Below, piece by piece: positions 33,671 through 43,221 of a DNA stretch of 64,000 nt. A program made the position numbers and the translations under genes. The notes below the pieces were generated by a model. That model worked only from the letters and a program-made list of their open reading frames with translations, was not told the DNA's origin and did not search any database. This stretch comes from Halobacillus sp. Nhm2S1 (lineage in GTDB: Bacteria > Bacillota > Bacilli > Bacillales > Halobacillaceae). Within the stretch, counting starts at the first letter, position 1. Every line of letters starts with the position of its first letter. The DNA lies in assembly GCF_019599545.1 (NCBI RefSeq), contig NZ_JAIEZV010000004.1, forward strand, positions 62,001 through 126,000, read 5' to 3'.

Positions 33671-34010
33671 AAAGAGGTTCTCAAAATTCCTCTAACAGAC
33701 TGACAAATTCTGTAGGGAAGACCTGCTCAGCCAGGCCGTTATAGAGATGTTTTAACCAAAGATCCCACACGAATAAGCATGTAAGCAGGGTCTGGGAAAC
33801 GTCCGCATGAAAAGCGAATGGAGACACGAACGTGTGTGTTTTTCTACTGACTGATCCAAAACACTGCAAATCGTCGTTTCCCTGACCCCGTATCCATGGC
33901 CAAGGAGTGTCATTCATTATTTCAACCAGGCCAAGCTTCCTTTAAGGGAGCGATAGTAAAATAATAAGTGATGGATAGAGATAAGCTTATAAACAAATGA
34001 CTTTTCATTT
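33671..34010. other. Gene-poor stretch beside repeat copy A
   Basis: A 78-codon minus-strand frame (33681-33917) lacks a ribosome site within usable distance and I recognise no family. It may be a decayed gene or part of a longer repeat. No other feature is seen before bshB2. Confidence 0.4.
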
Positions 34011-34065
34011 TTTCTGATTTAAGCAATAATGAAGATTAGTGATCCTCTTGAAGGAGTGAAAGAAA

Positions 34066-34752
34066 ATGATCGAACAAGAAAAACATGTACTCGTTATTTT
34101 CCCTCATCCCGACGATGAAGCTTTCGGGGTTTCCGGGACAATTACATCCTATATAAAACAAGGAACCCCTCTTACCTATGCCTGCCTCACACTCGGAGAG
34201 ATGGGGCGCAATCTTGGTAAACCAACGTTTGCAACGAGAGAGTCCCTGCCAGAAATCAGAAGGAAAGAATTGATTAAAGCTGCAGAAGCAATGGGCATTG
34301 AAGACCTTCGCATGATGGGTTTGAGAGATAAGACGCTTGAATTTGAAGATGATGAGGAAATGAAAGATATGGTCCGCCATTTGGTTGATGAACTTCAGCC
34401 CTCATTAGTCATCAGTTTTTACCCTGGTTTTGCCGTTCACCCCGATCATGAAGCGACTGCACGCGCAGTCGTCCGAGCTTTGAGGGAAATTGATGAAAAA
34501 GCTCGCCCGAAGTTTCACGCGGTAGCTTTTGCTAATGATACGGAAGAGAAGTTGGGGCAGCCTGATGTGATCAATGACATCCGCTCTGTTCAAAACGAAA
34601 AGCTAGCAGCGATGAGAGCCCACATCTCACAAACCGCACGAATGCTCGAGATGCTCGAAGAAGGCATAAAGGTCAATGATCCCGAAGCGTTGAAATGGGT
34701 GACAAACGAACGTTTTTATACCTATGACTGGAATAATGACAATGTCAATTAG
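34066..34752 (+). CDS. bshB2: Bacillithiol biosynthesis deacetylase BshB2
   Basis: Zinc-dependent deacetylase of the LmbE family that removes acetyl from GlcNAc-malate in bacillithiol synthesis, or acts on bacillithiol conjugates. The 228 residues have the zinc motif PHPDDE near residue 14 and the later HPDHEA (about 126-131). BshB2 differs from BshB1 in sequence and genomic place; B. subtilis has both. The usual partner yojF is not next to it here. Confidence 0.88.
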   Translation: MIEQEKHVLVIFPHPDDEAFGVSGTITSYIKQGTPLTYACLTLGEMGRNLGKPTFATRESLPEIRRKELIKAAEAMGIEDLRMMGLRDKTLEFEDDEEMKDMVRHLVDELQPSLVISFYPGFAVHPDHEATARAVVRALREIDEKARPKFHAVAFANDTEEKLGQPDVINDIRSVQNEKLAAMRAHISQTARMLEMLEEGIKVNDPEALKWVTNERFYTYDWNNDNVN

Positions 34753-34786
34753 AGGGAAGCTTTTAAAAGCTCCCCTCTTTTTTATG
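34751..34786 (+). terminator. Terminator of bshB2
   Basis: AGAGGgaAGCTTTT pairs with AAAAGCTcCCCTCT, followed by TTTTTTA. Confidence 0.8.
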
Positions 34787-34907
34787 AAATCATGAAGTAT
34801 TGTCACCAGATAGTCTAAAATCAAGCAAGAATGTCAAAGCTTTAAATGATATCCTAATTGTAGGTTGGCTATCAACGACTCCAATACACAGATAAAGGAG
34901 ATGCCTT

Positions 34908-35657
34908 ATGAAAAAAGTATTCTTATCCATTATTTTGTTATTCGTCATGAGTGCTTGTTCTGTAAATAATAACGAGCAGGATTCCTCATCAGCGGAGGAA
35001 GAAAACAAGGCTGCTGAAGTCCCTGAAGTACAAGTGGAATTCGAGCATCAACCTCTGCCTTTAAATGAAGAAACGACCATTCAAGCATCTGTCACCCAAG
35101 GTGGAGAACCAGTACCGGATGCAGAATATGTAGAATTTGAGATTTGGAATAGTGAAGATGGACAGGATTCATCTGAAACGTTCGAAGCAAAGCATACAGA
35201 AAACGGAGTGTACACCATCACTCATAGCTTTGCAAAAGAAGGTACGTATCAGGTGATTGCCCATACTCAGGTAGATGACCTTCACACAATGCCTGAAACT
35301 GAGGTGGCTGTTGGACAGCAAGCAGAAGCCAGCGGACACGAGCATGGAGATGATCGTGGTAAATTCATGGTCCACTTGATGACTGAACAAAGTTTCAAAG
35401 CGGGAGAATCCTCTACATTGACCACACATATCAACCACATGGAAGAACCATTTTCTGAAGCAAAAGTGCGTTATGAAATAAGCTCTGATCAGATGGAGAA
35501 ACACGTGTATATTGGTGCTGAAGAAAGTGAACGCGGGGAATACACGACAACCTATACCTTTCCCTCACCTGGAACGTACACGATCAACGTTCATTATGAA
35601 AAACCAGACGAGGACATTCATGGCCATCAAAAAGAAACCATTGAAGTTATCCAATAA
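34908..35657 (+). CDS. FixH/YtkA-like lipoprotein with two domains
   Basis: A 249-residue lipoprotein with the lipobox MSAC (Cys about 17), an acidic linker rich in Glu and Ser, and two tandem YtkA/FixH-like immunoglobulin-type beta domains (about 40-135 and 155-248). Each ends in a G-x-Y-T-I/Q-V strand (EGTYQVIAHTQV, PGTYTINVHYEK). The His-rich link SGHEHGDD between the domains may bind metal. Such proteins occur with copper or oxidase functions; the role here is unknown. Confidence 0.78.
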   Translation: MKKVFLSIILLFVMSACSVNNNEQDSSSAEEENKAAEVPEVQVEFEHQPLPLNEETTIQASVTQGGEPVPDAEYVEFEIWNSEDGQDSSETFEAKHTENGVYTITHSFAKEGTYQVIAHTQVDDLHTMPETEVAVGQQAEASGHEHGDDRGKFMVHLMTEQSFKAGESSTLTTHINHMEEPFSEAKVRYEISSDQMEKHVYIGAEESERGEYTTTYTFPSPGTYTINVHYEKPDEDIHGHQKETIEVIQ

Positions 35658-35664
35658 ATATACG

Positions 35665-35702
35665 AAAAGCCCGGAGCATACCGATATGCCCCGGGCTTTT
35701 CT
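35665..35702. terminator. Bidirectional terminator
   Basis: AAAAGCCCGGaGCATA pairs with TATGCcCCGGGCTTTT between convergent genes. Confidence 0.85.
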
Positions 35703-35710
35703 ATTGATCA

Positions 35711-37552
35711 TTACACTTCTGTGTTTTGAAGCTTTTTCTTCTTCGCCATTTTCTCACGTTCGTTCTTATTCAAGTATTTCTTACGAAGACGAACATTTTC
35801 AGGTGTAACCTCGCAATATTCATCATCATCAAGATACTCAATGGCTTCTTCAAGCGTCATTTGGCGAGTTTTCTTAATGGTGTTTGTAGTATCTTTGTTC
35901 GCTGAACGAATATTAGTCAAGTGTTTTTCTTTCGTAATATTGACGGTAAGATCGTTTTCACGGTTGTGCTCCCCTACGATCATTCCTTCGTACACTTCTG
36001 TACCAGGTTCAACGAAAATGGTTCCACGGTCTTCAAGGTTCATAATTCCATAAGTGGACGCTTTCCCTTTATCAAGAGAAACCAGAACACCTTCTCGACG
36101 GCCGCCGACTTGACCTTTTACAAGTGGAGCATAGCCATCAAAGGTATGGTTCAAGATACCATAACCACGTGTTTGCGTCATGAACTCTGTAGAATAACCA
36201 ATCAGACCACGAGATGGTACTAGGAACTCGAGACGCACTTGACCATTTCCATCATTGACCATGTCCTGCATTTCACCTTTACGGTAACCAATGGATTCCA
36301 TGACCGCACCTTGGTATTCTGCAGGTGTATCAATTTGAACACGTTCTACCGGTTCACACGTCTGTCCATCGATTTCTTTCAGGATTACCTTCGGCTTGGA
36401 AAGTTGAAGCTCATAGCCCTCACGACGCATATTTTCTACTAGGATAGAAAGGTGTAGTTCACCACGTCCTGAAACCGTAAAGGCATCCGGAGAATCTGTT
36501 GGATCGACACGCAAGCTGACATCAGTCTCAAGCTGAGTCATCAAACGTTCTTCAATTTGACGGGACGTTACATATTTTCCTTCTCGGCCAGCAAAAGGAC
36601 TGTTGTTGACAAGGAATGTCATTTGTAGTGTCGGTTCGTCAATACGAGGAATTTCCATCGCATTCTGGTGTTCAGGCAGACAGACCGTTTCTCCAACGTT
36701 AATATCTTCCAAGCCAGCCAGGGCGATAATATCTCCAGCTTTTGCTTCTTCAATTTCAACACGTTTCAAACCGATGAAACCGAACAACTTGGAAACACGG
36801 AAGTTCTTCACGGATCCATCCTTCTTCATCAAGGATACTTGCTGACCTACTTTGATTGAGCCATTGAAGACACGTCCAACTCCGATACGGCCAAGATAAT
36901 CGTTGTAATCAAGCAACGTCACTTGGAATTGTAATGGTTCTTCTTTTGTATCTACAGGGGCTGGGATGTTGTTCATGATCAACTTGAAAATTGGATCCAT
37001 CGTTTCCTGCTGGTCCTCTGGTTCATCTCCAGAAGTTCCGTTTAATGCGGAAGCATAAACGACAGGAAATTCCAACTGCTCATCATCTGCGCCAAGCTCG
37101 ATGAACAGATCGAGAACTTCATCGACTACCTCATCCGGGCGAGCATTCGGGCGGTCGATTTTATTCAATACGACAACCGGTGTCAATTTTTGTTCCAATG
37201 CTTTTTTCAACACAAAACGTGTTTGAGGCATACAGCCTTCATAAGCATCAACAACAAGAAGGACACCGTCAACCATCTTGAGAATACGTTCTACTTCTCC
37301 ACCGAAGTCAGCGTGACCCGGGGTATCTAGAATATTTATACGCGCATCATTATAATTGATGGCGGTATTTTTGGCTAAAATCGTGATTCCGCGTTCTTTT
37401 TCCAAATCATTAGAGTCCATAGCGCGCTCATCGACATGCTCGTTATCACGGAAAGTTCCGGAATAGTGAAGCATTTGGTCGACCAATGTTGTTTTTCCGT
37501 GGTCAACGTGCGCGATGATCGCTATATTACGAATATCATCTCTGTGTTGCAT
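35711..37552 (-). CDS. typA: Ribosome-associated GTPase TypA/BipA
   Basis: Translational GTPase of 613 residues that aids 50S assembly and stress adaptation. It has G1 AHVDHGKTT, G3 DTPGHADF, G4 NKIDRP, an EF-G-like domain II (about 200-290), and domains III/V plus the TypA-specific C-terminal domain with TRGYGILNHTFDGY. ATG 37552, ten bases after AGAGG, is used; the frame extends to GTG 37561. It is a core gene. Confidence 0.96.
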   Translation of the reverse strand: MQHRDDIRNIAIIAHVDHGKTTLVDQMLHYSGTFRDNEHVDERAMDSNDLEKERGITILAKNTAINYNDARINILDTPGHADFGGEVERILKMVDGVLLVVDAYEGCMPQTRFVLKKALEQKLTPVVVLNKIDRPNARPDEVVDEVLDLFIELGADDEQLEFPVVYASALNGTSGDEPEDQQETMDPIFKLIMNNIPAPVDTKEEPLQFQVTLLDYNDYLGRIGVGRVFNGSIKVGQQVSLMKKDGSVKNFRVSKLFGFIGLKRVEIEEAKAGDIIALAGLEDINVGETVCLPEHQNAMEIPRIDEPTLQMTFLVNNSPFAGREGKYVTSRQIEERLMTQLETDVSLRVDPTDSPDAFTVSGRGELHLSILVENMRREGYELQLSKPKVILKEIDGQTCEPVERVQIDTPAEYQGAVMESIGYRKGEMQDMVNDGNGQVRLEFLVPSRGLIGYSTEFMTQTRGYGILNHTFDGYAPLVKGQVGGRREGVLVSLDKGKASTYGIMNLEDRGTIFVEPGTEVYEGMIVGEHNRENDLTVNITKEKHLTNIRSANKDTTNTIKKTRQMTLEEAIEYLDDDEYCEVTPENVRLRKKYLNKNEREKMAKKKKLQNTEV

Positions 37553-37711
37553 GAAGCACACACCTCTTTCGTATCACAAATTATTCAACCCTTCTATTAT
37601 AACATAGTTCTATTACCATAGATACCAGCTTTACATATCGTTAACATCAGTAGCCTAAGTACATCTTCTTAAACAGCTAGCAGCTCCACTGTTATCATCC
37701 TACTTTTCAAG

Positions 37712-37850
37712 CCTGACCCCCCATTTATTCCCAGGGGGCCAGGTACACAACATAAGGTACAACATAGAGGTGATTGCGTAAATGGTACTGGAAAGAGTAC
37801 AATATAGGGCAGTTCGTACCTGGTACCAATATGTATGATTTACGCACCGG
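37712..37850. repeat. Interleaved inverted repeats in the typA upstream gap
   Basis: CCAGGTAC (37739-37746) is repeated inverted as GTACCTGG (37815-37822). TGCGTAAAT (37776-37784) returns as ATTTACGCA (37838-37846). CCTGACCCCCC and GGGGGCCAGG form a hairpin at 37712-37742. The pairs interleave, which would allow a pseudoknot. It may be a MITE-like remnant. Confidence 0.45.
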
Positions 37851-37882
37851 GTATTCAGTAATTTAGGAAATTAGGTGTAGAA

Positions 37883-38824
37883 ATGAAAACGAAACGTATG
37901 GGGGATTGGCTTGAGGTCATCGTCCCTGATCAATGGGATGGGTTGACAATCGAAAAAATTCTGAAGAAAAAATGGAATGTACCACGAAAACTGATGCATA
38001 GTTTTCGTTCCAACAAAGAAGTGACTTTAAACAATGAGAATCCTCATTGGAAGACAGCGACAGTCAAAAGTGGCGATGTTTTACGTGTTCGGCTTTTCCG
38101 CCCGCAACCACTTGAAGTCACGCCGACTTATATGGATATTGACGTCATTTATGAGGATGATCATATATTGGTCGTCAATAAGCCGGCCGGCGTGTTCACG
38201 CACCCGAATACCCCGCACGAGCATGACACCCTGGTCAATGGAGTCGCTTTTTACTTTCAAATGAATGGCATTGAGGCCACCCCGAAATACGTACATCGCC
38301 TCGACCGCGATACTTCAGGGGCCATCCTTTTTGCCAAGCATGATCTTGCTATTGCCATGTTGGGAAAAGAGCTGCAGGAGCGGAAAATCAAAAGGACGTA
38401 TTTGGCCTGGGCTCATGGAAAGTTGAAACCGCGTCGTGGAAAAATCGAAAAACCGATTGGAAAAGACCGCCATCATCCTGTAAGAAGACGTGTCTCACCA
38501 GGTGGCCAGCATGCGGAAACACATTACGAAGTTCTTTCTTACGATGCCTCCCATGATGCCTCTCTTGTGAAATTACAGTTGCAAACCGGCAGGACCCATC
38601 AAATTCGTGTACACCTCAGTCATATCGGACACCCGCTCCTCGGGGACGAAATGTACGGTGGAAAAGGAAGCATCGATTACAAACAGGCTCTCCATGCTGC
38701 AAGACTTACATTGATTCACCCATTCACAGAAAAGGAAATTCAGTGTCTGGCCATGCCCGCCAGTGATTCGCCATTATTTACAAATGAACAAGTGAAGTCG
38801 TTAGACCCTTCATCCTCAACATAA
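37883..38824 (+). CDS. RluA-family pseudouridine synthase
   Basis: Converts specific rRNA or tRNA uridines to pseudouridine. The 313 residues have a short N-terminal S4-like region (about 18-75), the catalytic-Asp motif HRLDRDTSG at about 138-146, and the conserved TGRTHQIRVHL. The length and sequence type resemble B. subtilis YhcT/YjbO; the target site cannot be assigned. Confidence 0.88.
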   Translation: MKTKRMGDWLEVIVPDQWDGLTIEKILKKKWNVPRKLMHSFRSNKEVTLNNENPHWKTATVKSGDVLRVRLFRPQPLEVTPTYMDIDVIYEDDHILVVNKPAGVFTHPNTPHEHDTLVNGVAFYFQMNGIEATPKYVHRLDRDTSGAILFAKHDLAIAMLGKELQERKIKRTYLAWAHGKLKPRRGKIEKPIGKDRHHPVRRRVSPGGQHAETHYEVLSYDASHDASLVKLQLQTGRTHQIRVHLSHIGHPLLGDEMYGGKGSIDYKQALHAARLTLIHPFTEKEIQCLAMPASDSPLFTNEQVKSLDPSSST

Positions 38825-38861
38825 AAGAAGCCGCTCCCATGCGGGGAGCGGCTTCTTCTTC
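38825..38861. terminator. Bidirectional terminator
   Basis: A 14-bp stem, AAGAAGCCGCTCCC with GGGAGCGGCTTCTT, lies between convergent genes. Confidence 0.85.
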
Positions 38862-39162
38862 ATTTGATTGAATTATAAAGTTCGTCATATTTCACAGCAC
38901 AGGAAAGGTCAAGTTCTGTAAGCCCCTTCGCATTCCAAGAAGTCAGCTTCAAGGTCACCATTTTATAGTCAATGCTGATGAATGGATGGTGTTGGATATC
39001 CTCTGAATACTCAGCGACATGATTAACGAACTGGACGCCTGTCAGGAATTCACTAAACCGGTACCGCTTAACAATGAATTTTTCATCCGTCAGCTTCCAA
39101 CCGTCTAACTGGGAAACTCGTTCTTCCTTTTCTTCTTGTGGGATTAACTTTTCCTCCATCAT
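38860..39162 (-). CDS. 4a-hydroxytetrahydrobiopterin dehydratase (PCD family)
   Basis: A 100-residue pterin-4a-carbinolamine dehydratase with the active-site HHPFISIDYKMVTLKLTSW. It recycles a pterin cofactor when paired with aromatic hydroxylases, but no such hydroxylase is nearby. It lies just downstream of pepF on the same strand (19-base gap). Confidence 0.88.
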   Translation of the reverse strand: MMEEKLIPQEEKEERVSQLDGWKLTDEKFIVKRYRFSEFLTGVQFVNHVAEYSEDIQHHPFISIDYKMVTLKLTSWNAKGLTELDLSCAVKYDELYNSIK

Positions 39163-39181
39163 TCACTCCTCCTTCTTTTGA

Positions 39182-40954
39182 TTAAACCAAATCCATGAAT
39201 GACTCAAGGTCAGAAAGGCACAAATCTAAGGCATGCACCCAAAAATCCTGTTTTTCTAGATCTACATCCAAATGTTTCTTCGCAAGATCCTCCACGCTCA
39301 TCCTTCCCGTATCCTGAAGCAGAGCGATATATCGCTCTTCAAATTCCGGCCCTACTTCGATGGCTTTCGCGTAAATTCCCATGCTGAACAGATAACCGAA
39401 AGTGTAAGGGAAGTTATAAAAAGGGACATCCGTGATGTGGAAGTGTAACTTGGAAGCCCAAAATGTCGGATCGTACTCGTCTAACGTTTGAACGTAAGCT
39501 TCTTGTTGAGCCTCTGTCATCAACTCGTTCAGTCTTTCCGTTGAAACGACCCCTTGCTTGCGTTCTTCATAAAAACGCGTTTCAAACAAGAACCTTGCAT
39601 GAATATTCATAAAAAAGGCGACACTGCGCTGAACTTTATCTTCCAAAAGCACAAGTTTTTCAGCCTCCGTAGCTGCCTCTTTAACGGCCGCATCCGCAAC
39701 AATCATCTCTGCAAATGTCGATGCCGTTTCAGCAACGTTCATCGCATAACCTTGATTCAACTCAGGCAATTCATCCATTACATGCTGATGATAAGCATGA
39801 CCAAGTTCATGAGCAAGGGTCGCTACACTGGACGGACTACCTGAATAAGTCATAAAAATCCTCGTTTCCCCGCTGTCAGGGAAGCTCGTACAAAATCCAC
39901 CAGGTTGTTTTCCAGGCCGGTCCTCTGCTTCAATCCACCTTTTTTCAAAAGCCATTTCAGCAAAATCCGCCATTTTGGGACTGAACTTCCTAAAATGCTG
40001 GATAATGAACGTTGCCCCTTCTTGAAAACTCATTTTCTGATTGGCTTCTCCGATCGGTGCTTCTACATCATAAAAGCTCAACCTTTCAATCCCTAATTTT
40101 TCAGCTTTCTTTTTCATATAGGGAACATAATGCTTTTTATATTTCGTAATCGTCTCCCACATGGTATCTAACGTTCTTTGGCTCATCCGATTATAATCGA
40201 GGGGCTCTTTCAGGACATGATCCCAACGGCGGTGTTTATAGGTCTGGAGCCTGAAGCCTGATAAATGATTCAGCGTTTCTGTGAATAGGTCGGAAGCCTC
40301 TCCCCATGTTTCCTGAAGTTTATCAAAGGCTTCTTTTCTAACCGAACGGTCGGGGTCATCCAATTGATTAGATGCTTGACCTACAGATAACTTTTCCCCA
40401 TTCACCTCAATGGATAACTTTGCAACAAGAGCATCGTACATTTGCCCCCACGCATGATATCCATCAACACCCAAATCATTGATGAGAGACTCTTTCCCTA
40501 CTTCTAATTTGTCCTTAGCAAGAGAACGTCTCTCATTCAAAACAAAGGATATGGCTTGAAAAGGGGGCTGATTCAATAAGGATTTCCATACATCATCATC
40601 GACCTGAACAAATACCTGGTCCATTTCAGTTAATGTATTCCCTAAACGTGCACCCAATTCACTTCTTTTCGATTGCCACATACTCGCTTTTCTATCCTGT
40701 ACATTTTGTGCACTTAGACAACTTACAAAAGCGCCAAATTCACTCAATCGTTTTGACACTACTTGCATAATCTCTACAATTTGGTCGAGTTCCTCTGTTT
40801 GATCTGTATTTTTTGGAGGTGTAAATGTACGAATGGATCCTTCCAGATCATCCATCAGCCGTTCGGTTTTCCTCACATACTCTTTCAACTCATTGGAATC
40901 ACTACCTCCATGAAAAATGGAATCTAAATCCCAAGTCAACTCATAGGTTCCCAT
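39182..40954 (-). CDS. pepF: Oligoendopeptidase F, M3 family
   Basis: Cytosolic zinc metallopeptidase that degrades oligopeptides. I start it at ATG 40954 (MGTYELTWDLDSIF) behind GAGAGGGG; the frame is open 39 codons upstream without a ribosome site. The 590 residues carry the zinc motif HELGH in TLAHELGHAYHQ and the downstream Glu in NVAETASTFAE. PepF N-terminal domain precedes the catalytic M3 domain. Confidence 0.93.
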   Translation of the reverse strand: MGTYELTWDLDSIFHGGSDSNELKEYVRKTERLMDDLEGSIRTFTPPKNTDQTEELDQIVEIMQVVSKRLSEFGAFVSCLSAQNVQDRKASMWQSKRSELGARLGNTLTEMDQVFVQVDDDVWKSLLNQPPFQAISFVLNERRSLAKDKLEVGKESLINDLGVDGYHAWGQMYDALVAKLSIEVNGEKLSVGQASNQLDDPDRSVRKEAFDKLQETWGEASDLFTETLNHLSGFRLQTYKHRRWDHVLKEPLDYNRMSQRTLDTMWETITKYKKHYVPYMKKKAEKLGIERLSFYDVEAPIGEANQKMSFQEGATFIIQHFRKFSPKMADFAEMAFEKRWIEAEDRPGKQPGGFCTSFPDSGETRIFMTYSGSPSSVATLAHELGHAYHQHVMDELPELNQGYAMNVAETASTFAEMIVADAAVKEAATEAEKLVLLEDKVQRSVAFFMNIHARFLFETRFYEERKQGVVSTERLNELMTEAQQEAYVQTLDEYDPTFWASKLHFHITDVPFYNFPYTFGYLFSMGIYAKAIEVGPEFEERYIALLQDTGRMSVEDLAKKHLDVDLEKQDFWVHALDLCLSDLESFMDLV

Positions 40955-41209
40955 TATGATTTCCCCTCTCTTTATGTAGATTCTTCCATCAATAAAATCT
41001 CTTTCCATTATATCAGAACCTTCTAACGATCTCTCAGATCGTCCTTTTCCACTTATCTCGTATTTTGTCACATTTGGTTGAAATGTTTTTGATATGTTAT
41101 TGTAATATAAATGAAACCTTTCTGACTATTCAATCGTATTACTAAGTAGAATGTTTTAAGCTAGTCTGCTCCGATTTTAATACCAGTCATTCGAAAGGGG
41201 ATATTAAAT

Positions 41210-41311
41210 ATGAAAAAAAGAATTCAATACGATGCCACTGAAATCGCAAGTGTCGCAGGAGGATCGGCTCTTCTCACCACCCTTCTCTATCTAACCATCT
41301 ATATATTATAA
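41210..41311 (+). CDS. 33-residue membrane peptide
   Basis: Behind GAAAGGGG, ATG 41210 opens 33 codons. A charged N-terminus (MKKRIQYDATEIAS) is followed by VAGGSALLTTLLYLTIYIL, one hydrophobic helix with a double Gly. A terminator follows ten bases after the stop. It could be a small membrane regulator or bacteriocin-like peptide; there is no transporter or immunity gene beside it. Confidence 0.6.
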   Translation: MKKRIQYDATEIASVAGGSALLTTLLYLTIYIL

Positions 41312-41320
41312 TGACTCATG

Positions 41321-41350
41321 AGGCTCCCATTCCTATGGGAGCTTTTTTAT
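41321..41350 (+). terminator. Terminator after the 33-residue peptide gene
   Basis: GGCTCCCAT pairs with ATGGGAGC, followed by TTTTTTATTTTTT. Confidence 0.85.
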
Positions 41351-41473
41351 TTTTTGTGTATTACCTGTCCAACAAATGAACACCTGCTTTTCATGATTAA
41401 CCTTTATGGTTAGTTTTCTTCCGAAATTCTCATTATAATAGAAAATAGTCGATTAAATGGAGGAGGATTCCTT

Positions 41474-42427
41474 TTGTTTCAAGACCATCGCGGGTACCAG
41501 CGAATGCTGCAGCCAGACCAAATCACATTCGGCTTGACCATTCCTATCGAAAACTATGACCAGTCCGCTCCCAAAATGAAAGACCAAATCCAAATGGCAC
41601 AACTAGCGGAAGAATTAAACTTTCATTCTCTTTGGTTCCAGGACGTTCTATTAGAAGACCCTACTTTTGAAGACCCAGCGACAGGGCAGATTTTTGATAG
41701 TTTGATTTATTTAACCTACGTAGCGGCCCATACACAACAAATCAACTTAGGTACAGCGGCCCTTGTTATGACGCTTCGACACCCGTTGAGGACAGCCAAA
41801 GAAGTGGCGAGTATTGAAAGACTTTTCCCTGAGCGGCTAATGTTTGGGATTTCATCCGGAGATCGAAGAAAGGACTTTGAAGGATTAAATATTCCCATTA
41901 TGGAACGGAGTGAATGGTTCAGGGAAGCATTCTATTTCTTCAATGAAGCCATCTACAATGAATTTCCTGATGTTCGATCTTCTTTTGGAACGATGAATCG
42001 GTCAAACATCGTTCCAAAGCCAGAAAAACGCATCCCCACCTTTATGACAGGCTATTGCCAACAGACACTGGATTGGGTTGCGGAGCATGGAGACGGATGG
42101 ATGTTTTACCCACAACGTCCAGCTCAGCAGAAAGAAACCATCTCTCAGTACAGAGAGAAAGTGAAGCATTTCCATGACGAATCCGCATTCCGTCCTTTCT
42201 TTATGCCACTTCCTCTGCAACTCGAAGAAAACCCAGATGCTCCTACTGAAAAAATACCTGCTGGATATAAAGTTGGGAGAAAAGGACTGATGGATCTGAT
42301 TGAGCAGTATCGTTCCATCGGCGTTAATCATTTAATGTTTGGTCTTTCCAAAAACAAAAGACCAGTAAAGGAAGTGGTGCAGGAACTTGGGGAAGAAGTC
42401 CTCCCTCCATTCAAAATAAAGGGATAA
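41474..42427 (+). CDS. LLM-class flavin-dependent oxidoreductase
   Basis: A 317-residue luciferase-like monooxygenase-type TIM-barrel flavoenzyme. Its family-typical segments include QMAQLAEELNFHSLWFQDVLLED, the TALVMTLRHPLRTAKEVASIERL strand-helix and the FGISSGDR active-site region. The start is TTG 41474 behind AGGAGG. The substrate is unknown. Confidence 0.85.
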   Translation: MFQDHRGYQRMLQPDQITFGLTIPIENYDQSAPKMKDQIQMAQLAEELNFHSLWFQDVLLEDPTFEDPATGQIFDSLIYLTYVAAHTQQINLGTAALVMTLRHPLRTAKEVASIERLFPERLMFGISSGDRRKDFEGLNIPIMERSEWFREAFYFFNEAIYNEFPDVRSSFGTMNRSNIVPKPEKRIPTFMTGYCQQTLDWVAEHGDGWMFYPQRPAQQKETISQYREKVKHFHDESAFRPFFMPLPLQLEENPDAPTEKIPAGYKVGRKGLMDLIEQYRSIGVNHLMFGLSKNKRPVKEVVQELGEEVLPPFKIKG

Positions 42428-42448
42428 TAAAAGGAAGGAGAGATTGAT

Positions 42449-43150
42449 TTGACCAAACCGGTAATTTTGCTCGTAGGAACCTTTCACATGTCTATGAACC
42501 CTGAAATGGTCAATGATCAACAAGAGGAAATTGGGGAAATCGTCCATTCACTGAAAAATTTCAAGCCGACGAAAATCACTGTTGAAAAACCTTTCTTAAT
42601 CGAGGAAGAAATGGAGCGTAAATATAGAGCTTTTAAAAATAACACCCTTACGCCCACTTACGATGAAGTTGAACAATTTGCTTTCCGGCTTGCCAATGAA
42701 ATGGACTTGCCATCCGTTTATCCGGTAGACGAAATGGTGGATATGTCGAGACCGTCACTCAACCAAGTCTTTGAATGGGCAAAAGAACATCAACCTTCCT
42801 TGTTCAAAGAAATCATGGACGTTCAAAATAGACTCAAGTCGATGGAAAACAATGAAACAATCAAAAACATCTTACACTATGTCAATGATCCCGACTATAG
42901 CAAAGAACTCCAAAGGATCTATATGAAGTTGGCACGTGTCGGGGACAGGCAGCATCAAGTTGGGGTTCAATGGCTGAAGCAGTGGCATCACCGTGATCTG
43001 GCGATAGCCGCAAATATCTCAAGACTCGCGGAGAAGGGTGACCGCATCCTCGTTCTCATCGGTGGGGACCACCTTCACCTACTGCAACAATTCTTAATCG
43101 ACAATGGTGACTTTAAGGTTCTCTCTGCCAAACCTTACCTTCCCCGATAA
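42449..43150 (+). CDS. DUF5694-like protein, TraB/EreA-type fold
   Basis: A 233-residue protein with an N-terminal LLVGTFHMS strand and a C-terminal GGDHLHLLQQFL. This pattern is shared with TraB/PrgY and DUF5694 proteins, in which His and Glu residues may form a metal site (GTFH, VEKP, GGDH). The start is TTG 42449 behind AAGGAG; it is co-transcribed with the LLM gene. The function is unknown. Confidence 0.72.
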   Translation: MTKPVILLVGTFHMSMNPEMVNDQQEEIGEIVHSLKNFKPTKITVEKPFLIEEEMERKYRAFKNNTLTPTYDEVEQFAFRLANEMDLPSVYPVDEMVDMSRPSLNQVFEWAKEHQPSLFKEIMDVQNRLKSMENNETIKNILHYVNDPDYSKELQRIYMKLARVGDRQHQVGVQWLKQWHHRDLAIAANISRLAEKGDRILVLIGGDHLHLLQQFLIDNGDFKVLSAKPYLPR

Positions 43151-43181
43151 TGTTCAGCGCACTAAATTAAATTCCAAATAA

Positions 43182-43218
43182 AAAAGAGGTTTTCCTAAAC
43201 TTAGGAAAACCTCTTTTT
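43182..43218. terminator. Bidirectional terminator
   Basis: AAAAGAGGTTTTCCTAA pairs with TTAGGAAAACCTCTTTTT between convergent genes. Confidence 0.88.
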
Positions 43219-43221
43219 GTA

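Noticed and set aside
33490-33672. 60-codon plus-strand frame
   Set aside because: It runs through interspersed repeat copy A and its codons are repeat sequence; there is no ribosome site.
33681-33917. 78-codon minus-strand frame beside the repeat
   Set aside because: There is no ribosome site at a usable distance and no recognised family. It may be decayed, but I cannot support a gene.
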